Assembly: GCF_000220395.1 (NCBI RefSeq) | Contig: NW_004086314.1 | Location: 37,057 to 101,056 of the forward strand | Source: Ichthyophthirius multifiliis | Lineage: Eukaryota; Ciliophora; Oligohymenophorea; Hymenostomatida | Length of the DNA: 64,000 nucleotides | Reading direction: 5' to 3' | Part shown: positions 12,446-25,368 of the stretch, one piece after another | Layout of the letters: each line of letters begins with the position of its first letter | How positions within the stretch are numbered: the first letter of the stretch is position 1 | Position numbers and translations under genes: made by a program | Notes under the pieces: generated by a model | The model's database searches: none | The model's input: only the letters and a program-made list of their open reading frames with translations | Told to the model about the DNA's origin: nothing

Positions 12446-13955
12446 GTTATACTTACTTCTTTTTGATGTGTTTATTTTTTTCTATATTGATTTTAGAAAT
12501 TATTAAGTTTTTTTTGTTAAATATTTTATTATTATTTACTTAATTTTGTTCTTGAAACATAATAATTTAGTTTTCAATATTTTATGAAGAAATTTAAATG
12601 TCTTTACTGCTTTAAAACTAGTTTAAGTAAAATTTGTTTTATTAAATTTATTCAAATTTCATTTTAAATTAATTAGGATATTTTTATTTTATTTTATTAA
12701 TCTAATATATCTATATTCTAAAAATTAGAAAATTATTTATATATTATATATTGAATTTAAAATTCTATTATTGTTATTTTAATAAAATATATTTTAAATT
12801 TATATATAAAAAATATAATAAAACAAAAAATTATTATGATTTTTTTTGTTATATATTTAGAATGCTTTTTAAATAGAAAAAAAAAAAATATTTTTGTGAT
12901 TTTAAATATTATTTATTTTTAAGTTTTTCTTTTTATTTTTTCTGTCATTTTTTTAAAAAACTCACAACCAGGAAAAAAAAAAAAATCGGAGAAAAATTGC
13001 TAATGAATGTATTGTTTTTTTTATTAATTGAATTTTTAAAAATTTATTAAAGTAAATAAGAAAAAAAAAATATGAATATTTAATATTTCAAAGTAATAAT
13101 TTAACTTTATTTTATAAAATAAAAAAAACTTTTAATATTCTAAATTTATTTTATTAATAAAAATACAATGTTTTTATGATTTTCATTTTTTATAAAAAAA
13201 GCTTAACAAAATATATTCTAAATATTTATTTATTTTTCAAACATAATTTTATAAATAAATTAAAATTTAATTTATTTATAAAATAAATAAATGCATTATA
13301 TTATTTATAATTTGTATTTTTATAATAATAATCAATTTTTTATTATAATTAGAATAATTTAATAATTAATTTGTTTGAACATTTTTAATAAGTTTTTTGT
13401 ATTTAAATCTATAAAAAATTTATATTTTATTTTTTAAATATCGTAATTATAAATAATAGCTTTCATGAATACAATTTACTAAAATGCTCTTTTTTTTTTC
13501 TCTTGTATAAACTCTATTTTTAAACTAATTTTTTTTATATACTTCTCATGTAAAATTTTCTTATATTATAAATTAAAATCATTTATAATAAGTTCAATAT
13601 AAATTTAAAAAACAAACTAAAATAAAATTTAAAATATTTACAATATAGTGAATATGTATAATTATATGAATTATTAATAATAATTATATTTAGATTAAAA
13701 AATAAATATTAAGATTTCTATAATTTTCTCTTTATGAGATTAAAAATTTATTATAAACTATTAACTTATAATAATCTTTCCTCATGAAAATTTAAATTTT
13801 AACTTAAATATAAATAAAAATTAAATCTTAATATTAAAAGTATAGTTTAATAAACTAAAATAATATTTTTTTTTTTATAAAAATTAATTATTTTTTGTTT
13901 TTATTATATTTAATATTAAATAAAATATTTCCTTTATTTTCTTTACTAAAATTCT
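12446..13955. other. AT-rich spacer
   Basis: This holds poly-A/T runs and no convincing gene. The first 150 bases remain open in the frame of the HTH gene and might include its true N-terminus or an upstream exon. Confidence 0.5.
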
Positions 13956-14306
13956 ATGGATTCAGTTTAAAAAATCAATAATTTTCTTAAATAGATGAAT
14001 ATTGATTATTAATTTTCTAATGAAAAAGATTTAATTAATAATTTAGATAATTTAGAATATAATTTATAAATTACAAGTGAGTAAAATTACCATACATTGC
14101 TTTATGCTCAAAACTAATTCGAATAAAATAGAAAATTATGGCGATAAGTTTATTAGAATTAGAATGAAAAGCAATTTTATGAAACAGAAATGTAAAAAAT
14201 ATTTTTATTAGAATAATAAATTAAAGATTACGACTAAAATTTTAACGAAATAATGCCTTAAGTAAATATAGAAATTTATAAAATTATAAATTTAAATAAT
14301 AAATGA
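13956..14306 (+). CDS. Small helical protein of unknown function
   Basis: A plus-strand ORF of 116 aa with TAA/TAG as Gln, ATG at 13956 to TGA at 14304-14306, no intron. The product starts MDSVQKINNFLKQMNIDY, is rich in Glu, Gln, Asn and Leu, and looks helical or coiled-coil through most of its length (for example NEKQFYETEMQKIFLLEQQ). No family is recognised. It converges on IFT140, with 149 bp between the two stops. Codon composition is more balanced than in the surrounding spacer, which favours a real gene, but its shortness leaves doubt. Confidence 0.55.
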
Positions 14307-14455
14307 AAATAAGACTTTTTTTTATTCGAAATTAAATTTATATCTTACTTGGTAAAAAATAAAATATAAATAAATTTTTTATAAAAATATTTATTATTCT
14401 TATTTAATAAATAAATAAAATTCATAGTTATAAATTTTTGAAAAAATAAATAAAT

Positions 14456-17400
14456 TCAACTATCATTTACTTCTTCATCTATAACTTCTTCATCATCGTT
14501 ATTATTACTTTATTTTTAATGTTTATAATTAGTGATTCCCTAGCTTTCTAAAATTTGTTATAGCTTTTAAATAATTTTAAATAAATAAATTTAAAATTAA
14601 AATTATAAAATACCATTTCATTATCTAAAAAGGGAGCCAAAACAATTTTATTTTATTACATTTTCTTTATATATTCAAAAGCCTTTTACATATTTTAGGA
14701 ATCATAATAATATTCAATAATATGAGCATATATATCACCACATTTAACGTTCTAATCAATCCCTGGTTAATTTAATAAATCTTCACAAATCTTTATCATT
14801 TACTAAGAATCACTTTACGTTAATTATTTAGCTTAAACAAATCTTTAAATATGATGGATTTTCCCTTCTAAATACTAAACTCTCATATCCTTATTTTCAC
14901 TAGTTGATTTTTTAGCATGTTTTAAAGCTTCATTCAAAGCAGCTATTGCCTTTTCATAATCTCTATATTCATCTATTTCTACAGTACTACAAACATCAAA
15001 AAATCCCGCTAACTAATCAAAAGCTTTAGCTTTATTATAAAAAGTAATAATATGTTTCATCAACTAAGGATTTTTATGCCAATCGGCTGTCTGAAGGAAA
15101 TTTCCAGCCAAAATAAATAATTCAGGCATACGTGCCATTGTTGCATAATTAACTACCTCATCTATTGCTCCAAGGTTTATAAGACATTTCATAGCGTCGA
15201 TTTAATTTCCGAGTTTTGTATATATTTTACTTGCTTATCTAAAATCTCCTTATTTTATTAATGCATTTGCTATTAATTTTAATAAGTCTTTCCTTTTACT
15301 TTCCTCTGCTGCATTTTTAGGAGGATCATTTGGAATAATTTTTCTATTTTTAAAATAATTTGTTTATTAATTTTTTTATTTTTTTTTACTCTATAAGATC
15401 TTATGTCATGGGTATATTATAATTTAAACATGTTTCAATTGCTCTTTCAAATTGTTTTCTTTTAATCATGATAGGAACAGCTCTATCAGCTTATCCTTTT
15501 TCCATAAAATCATCAATTATTCCATTTAAATCACTTGGATCTCTTTTTTTATTTCTTACTTCTTCTTCTTATTCCATTAATTTCCCTATTTCTTTAGCTT
15601 CATCAAATAGTTTTTCTTCTTATGCCAAATTATAAGCTTTTATTAAATTTCCTCCTTTTTTATATAACTCAACTGCTTTTGCTTTAAATCCTATTTCTTC
15701 AAAATATTAAGCGGACTATAGTTTAACTAACTTAGGTCCTTATAATGAAATACTCATAACTTCATTATTCAAGTTTCTTTCTTTTGCCAAGCGAACAGCC
15801 TGTGCATAATGCTATGATTTCCAATAATACTAGATAGCCTCTTATATAGACTAATCATTTTATTCCAAAAATTTTGCTAAAACATAATAGGCGGAAGGAT
15901 CTTTTTATTCAGAACAAATTTATTTTGCAGATTAAATATCACCACGTTATAATAAAATTCTAACCTTTATTATATTTATTTTATTAATTTTTTATATAAT
16001 TTTGTTACCATTGAATCATATTCTTATGATTATTTGTAATATTTTAAAGCTTAGTCAAATTATTTTTAAGATTCTTAATATTAGGCCCACCATTTAAATA
16101 AAGGTTTTTCATTTTTTTCATGTACGTATTTTTATAAATAATCAATTTAACCAGCTTCTAAAAGCATTCGAGGTACTTCTTTTCTAAAAAGATAAAAAAA
16201 ATATAAAAAAATATAAATAATTAAAATTTTACATATGCATATCAGATTTTTCATAAAAAATAATAGCATCTTAATAATTTTATTCAACTTCATGCATTTA
16301 AGCAGTTCTATAATATGTATTTTTTAAATTAATTCTGTCTTAGTTTTCGGCAATTTCAATTGCTTTATCCCACTAATCATCTGCTTAAAACATTTTATTT
16401 AATAAATCAAATCTTTTGCTTTATTAATATAAATTTTAAGCTTCTTCTTTCATATTTAATTAAATTGCGACCATAGCTAATTATGCGTCTAGTTCTGATT
16501 CTTTTTTGGCTTCCCTTATTGCTTTTGCACCTCTTGCAAATCTCATATTTCCTAAACAAATTTCCGCAACATCTATTCTTCTTGTTTTTACACACATTTA
16601 AGCCATTTTTTCCCAAATGGCAGGATTTTATATTGATTTTACAGATTTATATGCCTCATCTAAATTATCAGATGTTAAATAAAAAGAGAAATTCATAATC
16701 GCTTCTTTTATAGTTAAATCAATTTTATCTAAGCCTATGAAATCGTTTAGAAATTCTTCTTTAATAATATAGTTTTAGCTTGATTTCGAAGAATTTTAAT
16801 TTCTTTTAATGAAATATAATTTCGGAATATCAATTGCTTTAATTTTTTATATTTATAAAAAAATAAAAAAAAATTATACCAAAAATTCCTTCAATATAAA
16901 CATCTAATTTGTACGAATCTTATTTTTTAATATTGCTTTCTGAAGTTACAAAAAATGTAAATAATTCTAAATTTCCTAATTCTTTTTCTTCTCCTTCTGA
17001 ATCCTAAGAATTTCTGGATTAATTGTTTTTTTCTTATTTTTCTTAATTGCTTACACTTCCCTTTTTTTATTTATATTTTAGTTTTTACTTTTAAATAACA
17101 AAAAAATACATCTTTTATAACATTACAAAGAATTCCGAAAAACTTTCTATCTTTTCTATCACAAAAAGCCTATAAAGGAATATATTCTTTTGAAAATTAA
17201 TAAGAAATAAAATTATCCATGTTAATATCATAAATATAAAACTTATTATCCGCATTTGAACCTGCTTTTCCTTTCTAATCAGCTGTAATAACTATTTTTG
17301 TTCCATCCGCATTAATTGCACAGTTTCTTATATGTCCTAATGGCCCTGAAGAGTCTTCAAAACGACGTGTTACTCCATTTTATTTTAATTCTCTTCTACT

Positions 17401-19220
17401 TATATCAAAAAGTCTAATATAATTATTTGTTGTCCACATCACTAAAAAAATTCCTAGAGTATTTAAGTCGACCATTTTTCCTTCACTTTCTGAAAACTTT
17501 TATGTTTATTTACAAACTCCTTTGAAATTTAAAACATTTAATTCATAGTCTCTAGCCAAAACAAGATTTTCTTTAAAAATAATAGCTTTAAGACATTTTT
17601 CATTCAACAATGCTATTTTTTTTGTCTATGCATCCTCTTTTATTATTATTTTTTTTATTTATTTATTTAGTTTATTTTTTTTTACTTAAATTTGTAACAA
17701 TTTCATGAACTTCTATATGTTTACTTGTCCAAAATAACATATATTAATCGTTACAATCTAATCCTTTTATATTTTCATCTGATTCAAATATAAATGAGAA
17801 ATTCTATATAATTATATTTTATTTATTTCTTTAAAATAAAATACCTAATTAGATATATCATTATTAATCTATATATTAATAGTGTTAGAACTTGTTTATA
17901 ACAATTTAATTTAATCAGTCATTTTTCCATTAATAACCGTCTCTTAAACCAAAATTATTTAATTCGCATTTTAAACAGCAATCAACCCGTTATTTTATCC
18001 AACACTAATACTTACAACATTTTTTGGAACTTAAATATAAGGAAGTAGTTTCCATTCATCCACTCCTAAAGGACTTTCACTCCCTACTGCAAGATTTTTC
18101 CAAAAAATAATTTTCCCATCTCTTGTTCCTCCAATCAAAACTTTTCCTTTTTTATCATATTAAACAGCAGTTATTTAGTCGTTCATAATTCCTCCAGTTT
18201 AAATCGCATTAGAACCTTTAGTACTACCTTGTAATTGTAAGTTATGTAATGTTAATACATAATTATCATCCTAATCTAAATGCCACATTCTTAACATATT
18301 TTCACACGAACATGTCGAAAGTAAGCAACTTCCTATCCAAATTGATTAAAGCTTCTAAGGATCTCCGGCTATTGATAATTTTACTCTTTTACTTGGACCA
18401 TTTTTTACTGATGTGGATATTTTAAACATCACTAATAATAAAGTACTAGTTATTATAATTACGCTGTTCTCTTTTTCGTAAAATAATAAAGATTTTATAC
18501 TTCCTCCTACTTTACATACATCAGAACAATGATTTACATCATCAGCTAAGCATACAATACCAGATTTTCCACCAAAAAAAAATAAATTCCCTTATTTTTG
18601 AAAAAAAAAAAAAAATTAAATTAATATAAAAAAATTTTATTAGATTTTATAATTATTTGCTATCTATATATATATATATATATATATATATTTTACCAGT
18701 TTTCATTTTACTATCAATATTTAATTCACTAAATATTGCATGAGTTATTATACCATCTTTTTTATATTAAGAAACGATATTGATTCCTCTCCAAACTGAT
18801 ACATTTCCACTTATGTCAGCCGTTACCATTCTAGAACCACTTGGATTATATTATATTAATGTAATTGACTCTTTATGTCCATTTAATTCTTCTTTTGCAG
18901 TTTTCGAGTCTTCTGCCCACAAAGTAATAGTACCTATTTTTTATATATTTATAATAAATCTATTTTACTAGAAATTATGAATAATTACCATTTTCCCATC
19001 CAATAGCTATAGTAGGTAATAAAGGATGCCATTAAATATATGTAGGTCGTATATTTCTTGATAATTCATAATCATGTTTTTCTCCTGATTCATTAAAAAG
19101 CATAATTTTATTTGCTGTTGTTAACGCTAATGATGGATTCATTGAAACATTAGATACAGATATTTAAGTAATTTATTCATCAGTTCCTGTATTTAAATTA
19201 ATTTAAGAAAACAAACTCAT
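14456..19220 (-). CDS. IFT140: Intraflagellar transport protein 140 (IFT-A complex)
   Basis: This multi-exon minus-strand gene runs from ATG at 19220 to TGA at 14456-14458. IFT140 is a core subunit of IFT-A, needed for retrograde ciliary transport and membrane-protein entry. The N-terminus carries WD40 repeats: [15 protein letters not shown] is diagnostic, followed by [25 protein letters not shown] and others. The C-terminal half is TPR/alpha-solenoid. It has long near-identity to animal IFT140, e.g. [44 protein letters not shown] and [19 protein letters not shown]. The tail is acidic ([12 protein letters not shown]). Clear short introns are 14564-14613, 15344-15389, 15965-16008 and 16184-16232; others lie near 16840-16880, 17640-17690, 17800-17850, 18600-18700 and 18940-18985. 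It is convergent with the small ORF downstream and head-to-head with the LMBR1-like gene (about 200 bp shared 5' region). Confidence 0.93.
14564..14613 (-). other. IFT140 intron (last)
   Basis: A 50-bp GT...AG phase-0 intron between APFLDNEM and LQQILESQG. It is typical in size for the window. Confidence 0.85.
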
Positions 19221-19422
19221 GTATATTTATTTTTAGAAATTTAAAAATAAAATATATTTTTTTAATAAAATAAAAATTTTATATTTTTAAATATTTAATT
19301 ATATAAATAAATATAAATTATTTATATTTATATAATTGTTGTTTTATATTTTATTCGAATAATTATATTTAATTTTACCTTTATTTTTTTATATATTTAA
19401 AATATTATTTATAAAATTATTG

Positions 19423-21831
19423 ATGATTTTAATAATTATTTAATTAGTTTTACTTCTTTCTTTTGTTTGGTATTTAGTAAATAAGTATTCTTAAAAAGAA
19501 GTAAAAGTTCACATTAAGCTAATATCTTTTTTTGCATGGACTTTATCATTTGGATTTACTTTTATATTACCCTTAGATATTTTTTAGGTTTTGAAAAACT
19601 CAAACATAATATTAAAAAAAATATATATATATATAAAATAGACAGTAGAATATTAAAGAACAAATCCATAATGTCAAAATAATTAAAATTGTGATAATTA
19701 ATAATTTTATGAGGAACATTAAGCAATTATATGGACTTGGCGCTCTGTCTATTGGCTAACTTTTATATTTTCGATGTAAAATATAATATTAAATAATCAT
19801 AATTAATTTATTATATTTTTATATAAATTAATTTTTTAGATTTATTTTGCCATTTTTTTAAGATTATGAAGATGCAGGAGATTTCACTCATATTGAAAAA
19901 GTTAAAAGATCTATCAAAATAAATTTTTTGATATATAGTGGAATATGTGTTTTAGGCTTATTATTTATTATATATTTAGTGTTTACAGGAAAAATTACAG
20001 GGTATTAAAATATAAAAAGTAATATTAAAGGAAAAAAATAAAAATATTATATAGGGACAAGCTTGAAGGATTTTTAATAGGATTAGCAAATGGATTGTAA
20101 AACAAATATATATATAATAAACTCATTTTATAATTATAAAATTTATTTTTTAAATAATAAAAATTAAATTAATTTATTACTTTTTTATAAATTTCTTATT
20201 TAGTGGAATTTTCTTAGTTGTAATATTACTTGGATATGGATTAGTTTCGATTCCATAATAAATGTGGAGAGAAAGAAACGAAGAGACAATCTTAAAGTAA
20301 TTGGAAAAATAAATAAAATTATATATTAAATAAAAAAAAGATATTGTGAATTTTAAGCTGAATAGTTAGATGAAAGTAAAATTGATTTAAAATATAAGCT
20401 TGAATCTAAAATTAAATTAATAAATTATTTATCTTAATATTATTCTCAATACCAATATTAATTTGATATTATTTTAAGCTAAGTTCCTCCTGAAATTTTA
20501 GAATATTGTAGAACTTAAAACACTATTTCTTAAGATTTTATTAAACAATAAGTAGATGAATTAGGAACTGTAAACGAATAGAAATTAGTTAATTTAAATA
20601 CTGAAATTAAAAAGTAAGTACAAGAACTTTAAAGAGAAGAAACCAAATGGGATAATTTACTTGATACCTATTTTTTTACTGAAGATATTATTTCTAATAA
20701 ATATTCATCTGTTTATAAAATGCAAGGGATTTTTATTATTTAGAGAAAAGGCAAAATAGGAGAATTTATTGACATGCTTGAATGGTTTTTTTTTTGCAAA
20801 TTAAAGAGAAATGTTAAAATATTTTTATTTATTCTTTTTACTTTCCTTTCTTGTATTATATTATTTGGAGAAATATCTATATTTACTGGAAATTTTATTA
20901 ATCCTTTAGGATATATATTATAATATGAGAACTAATTTATTACATAAGTAAGTAAAATATATAAAAATATATAATCATATAAAAAAAGATTTTAGTATTA
21001 ATTCCCTTAATATACATTTCAATTTGTGTTTATTATGGTCTTTTTAAAGTTAAAATATTCGGTCTTTTTGGATTATATAAATATCATTAAACAGATGCTC
21101 CAAGTCTAATGTTTTATTCAATGTAATATATAAAATATAATAAAAAAGTATGAAAAAAATAAAAAAATAAAAAAAATAAAAAATAAAACAAGAAATTTCG
21201 CAAGAGTATCAGCCCCTATTTCTTATAATTATTTGAAAATTTTAGGATTAAAAAATTCCTGTTTTGAAAAAATAATTGGCACAATGGACGAAGTTCCTAT
21301 TTTAGGTTAAGCAAATGCATATTTTTTCCCAATGATTTTAATTATTCTTATACTCTTTAATTTATTTGATGTTTATAAGAAAATTTTGTAAGCTTTAGGC
21401 TTAGAATAGTTTGATTTTTCTGATAATTTCGATCACTAAAAAATTAATGCAGGAAAAGGACTACTTTAAAAAGGTTTTCTTTTTATTTTTATATTCTTTT
21501 AATTCTTTTTTTTTTTTTTTTTTACAGCTAGAAATTAATGGGAAAAATAATTTGAAATTATTAAATCATAAGGACAAGGAAATTTAGAAGGATATAATAA
21601 TGCAGTAAAATTCTTTTTATATTTTTAAATAATTCTTATATTTATTTTACTTAGTCTTCTTTAAGAAAACATAAAGCTTTGCAAAACATTGGAAGGGAAT
21701 ATAGTAAATAAAAAGATTATAATGGAACAAAATAATAATTATCAGTTTCTAATATACCTTCGAAAAATTAACAGACTTCTAGAAATAAATTTCTTAACTT
21801 AAATAATTTTGATGAAATATTAAATATATGA
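19423..21831 (+). CDS. LMBR1/LMBD2-like multi-pass membrane protein
   Basis: The gene starts at ATG 19423 and ends at TGA 21829-21831 with several short introns. One is 19776-19839 (64 bp); the next has its donor in GGGTATTA and its acceptor before GGACAAG. The product has many hydrophobic helices: LVLLLSFVWYLV, FFAWTLSFGFTFILPL, WTWRSVYWLTFIF, then YSGICVLGLLFIIYLVF. The sequence FFQDYEDAGDFTHIEKVKRSIKINF, together with WRSVYW, matches LMBR1 domain-containing proteins, closest to LMBD2. A charged coiled-coil loop (Glu/Lys/Gln-rich) sits mid-protein, followed by more helices and a polar tail ending NNFDEILNI. LMBR1 proteins are plasma or lysosomal membrane proteins; the ciliate role is unknown. 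It is divergent from IFT140. Exact exons in the middle were not all resolved. Confidence 0.75.
19776..19839 (+). other. Intron of LMBR1-like gene
   Basis: GTAAAATA...TTTTTTAG. Removal joins ...YWLTFIFS to an exon reading FILPFFQDYEDAGDF in one frame. Confidence 0.85.
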
Positions 21832-22054
21832 AAAAAGGATTAAAAAATATATAATATATAGTTTTTTTGAAAAATATAAACTATAAAAAAACATAAATTT
21901 TTAATTTATTATATAAATATTTATATTCAAAATAAAGATATATATATATATATATATTTATAATATTTATTTGATTAAATAAATATTAAAAGCTTTTTTT
22001 ATTATCAATTAAAATTCGTATTATGCTTTTTATAATATTTTATTATAAACACTT

Positions 22055-23886
22055 TCATATTTCTATATGTTTTATTTTTGGTTATGTTAATTAATTTTAT
22101 TTTTATTCATCATAATTAAATTCTAGATAATATATTCTTTTATTTTTTTACTAAAAGATAATTATAGGTTATTATAAAATTAAACAAGAGTTAATTTAGA
22201 CTTCATTTTTTTAAACAATTTTTATATTCAATACATTTTAATTATTAAATTAATTTTCCAAAACATTTAAACTCAAAGTTTTATTTTAACTTTATTCAAT
22301 TCCTCCGAAAACATATATTTTATCATTAAATTCAATACTTCCACTTAAATAAGAAATATTTAATTTCGAATATTAAAAATTTTCATTTGTAATCCATTAG
22401 TCAGTTTAAATATCATAAATTTCAAAAAAATAATCTACAAAATAATTTTTAATATCATTCTATTTTTTATTTTTTTATAAAAAGTTCTTATTAAATATTT
22501 TTTACCTTGTTTTTGTACGCAATATGCTATAATCCTCCAAATTTAAATAGATACCTGTCTTTGTAACCTATTAAATTCGCATTCATTGCTTTTTATTATA
22601 AATTATTTATTGGATAAGTTACATTTTTATTATTTTCTTGAATTGAAAATTTCTCACATTTTGATAAAGTACCTTTTATATAATTATAACCACCAACAAT
22701 ATAAATAAATTCATTTAGGCAACATATTGAAAAAGAATGCCTTAAAGTAATTAAGCTTCCTACTTTTATTAATGCTTTAGTAAAAAAATCCAATTAATAA
22801 ATATATCTGAAGTGATTTTCATTATCAGAATTAATAATAAAAGGATCATAACCTCCTATTAAATATATATGTTTTCCTGCATATATTGATCTTTTATTAT
22901 TATAATTATTTTAATATTAATATATAATAAATACCTATGATTACAGTGAATATTGAAATCCATTTTTAATTAAATAGTATTAAATTATGGGTTTTATTTA
23001 TTAATATTTATATAGTGAAAATTTTTCGTTCCTGATTCAAAGTAAAATAGGCATTTTTTTAAATCAACTAACTAATCTTCATTTATTATTAATTATTTTT
23101 GATTTTCAATTTATTTTTATTTATCTTCTGGAAAGTAAATTAAATTATTTAACTCTTATTAAAAGGTTCCAATAAATCTTAAAACTACATCATTATCAAG
23201 AATTCCTTCATATCTTTATATATATTTAAATGAAACAATGTATATTTTTTCATTTAAATATAAATAGATTTTATATATATATATATATATCATTATGTTT
23301 ACTTTTAAGATTATCTTTCGAGTATTAGTTAATCTAATCTTGCTTTTTGAAATAATACTTAATATGGAAAGTCATTCTAACAAATTATTTTCATAGTGTC
23401 GTTTATGTCTTATGCATTTAAAAATTAAAGTGTAATTCCTAGTTTTTAATTTATTTCTTCATAAATATCTTTTAGTTTATTTTTTATTGGATTTTCATAT
23501 TTTTCTTTCAAATTTTATATAAAAGCATCAAATTCTTAATTAATTTTATTTTTTATTTCTTAAATTTCTTTTATTGTACTTTCGATTGGTATATCAGGAC
23601 CTTCCAATGTATTTAATTCTTTAATAACAGTATTTTATAGTTTTTCAAGATCTTCTCTTATTTTTATTAAAATATGCTAGACCTGATTTTTTTTTTCATC
23701 AAAAGATATTATAAAATCATTTTTTATTGGCTCATTATCGACTTTAACTTAAAGATGCCTTTGTTTATGTGTATTACAACAATCATCACATAATTCTAAA
23801 TAATTCAAACATAATGTATGTTAACAAATCCATTTAATAGGTTTATTTTAACATTACTTCTATTTACAAAACCGTATATTTTTCAT
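22055..23886 (-). CDS. Cys/His zinc-finger, coiled-coil and kelch-repeat protein
   Basis: The minus-strand gene starts at ATG 23886 and stops at TGA 22055-22057, with short introns near 22458-22506, 22900-22935 and 23215-23290. The N-terminal ~60 aa is a compact Cys/His cluster (FCKQKQCQNK, KWICQHTLC, CDDCCNTHKQRH) that resembles a B-box-type zinc finger. A coiled coil follows (e.g. LIKIREDLEKLQ, then ELNTLEGPDIPIESTIKEIQ). The C-terminal part holds kelch repeats: YLIGGYDPF, FIYIVGGYNYIKG, LFKFGGLQH and KIYVFGGIE, each with the GG pair. B-box/coiled-coil/kelch proteins form a large ciliate family; the propeller probably binds a protein partner. Function is not recognisable. The last ~90 residues extend past the final kelch repeat and are Asn/Gln-rich. 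Confidence 0.75.
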
Positions 23887-25368
23887 AAATAATTTTTTAA
23901 AATTTATTTTTTATAACTTTAAAATAAAAACTTAAATAAACTTGCAAAATTGTCTATTATAATTAATTTGTTATAATTGATTATATAATACATAGATAAT
24001 TAATAATTATTCAATATTGTATATTAATTAGTATTTGTTTATAAAAAAGCAACAAAATTATATATTATTTCTATAAATAATAAAAAATTTAATATTTTTT
24101 CTTATATTTTCATTGTAAATATTTAACTTTAATTAAATCAAATAAAATTAATAAATAATGATAATTTATATATTTAATTTTAATTATAATTGATTTTTTT
24201 TTATACTTAAATAAAAATATTTAAAAAGTTATTAATAATTTATACACTATTTATTTTGAAAAAATATTTATAAATTTTTATAAAAAATTAAAAAGTTTTA
24301 TATAAAAAATAAATTTCAACTAAAATACTTAAAATACAATAATTAACTCATACTAAAGAAATTAAATAAATTTTAGGAAAAAAAAAAACTAAATTTAGAT
24401 TGATAGTTTAAATAAATATTTTAAAATATTTAAGCATGCCTTTTCTCGAAGTGTTATGTTCTTTTAAATATATGCAACATTAAAAATATCAGTCAATATA
24501 TTGATATAGTTGAAGTATAGATTAAATTCTACTATATTTTTTGTAGTATATTACAATAAATTATTACTCATTTATTATATTTTATTTTAATATTTTTAAT
24601 TTAAATATCTTAATACATATATATTATTTAATTTAATTTTTTATATAAAATAAATTATATAAATAAAACATTATATTTAATTTTAATATTATAATAATTA
24701 TTTTATTATTTTCTTTTTATAAATTTATATAATTTTTTAATATTTTAAAAATTATTTGAAAACATTATATTTTTTGATATTTTCTTTAATTTTTTATTTT
24801 TTTAAAATTAATTTTTTTAAGTTTGGTTTTTATTAATAATAAGTTATATTTGCGTACTACTTACCAATCTAAAAATTAAAAATAATGTGAAAAAAGATTT
24901 TTTAAATATTATTAAATTTAAAACGAATTTATAACTATAAATTATTAAAATAACTTCTATAATTTATAAACCATTATTTTTTTAAAAAAATTTTAAATGC
25001 AAAAATATTAAATTTTATATTAAAAAAAATATAAATTAATTATAATATTAAAATTATCTTGATTAAAAAATATAATATAAAATTTATAAAAGTTTTTTAA
25101 AAAAGCAAATAAATTCATACTTAAAATACTGTAATTTATAAAATTAAAAACTTTTAAAATATATAAGAAGAAGAAAAATTTAATCTTAGATATTTATTAT
25201 ATCAAAAAAAATTTAAAAAATAAAATATATTAATGATATTAATATTAAAAAATTAAAATTTTTAATATAAAATAAAATTATATATAATAAATTAAAATAA
25301 TATAATTCATTTATAAAAATATTTTTTTAAAAAAGGGATAAATAAAATATAAAAAATAATTTTAAGAT
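23887..25368. other. AT-rich spacer
   Basis: About 1.5 kb of nearly pure A/T separating the kelch gene from the second Cys-rich gene. No reading frame or repeat of note. Confidence 0.6.
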
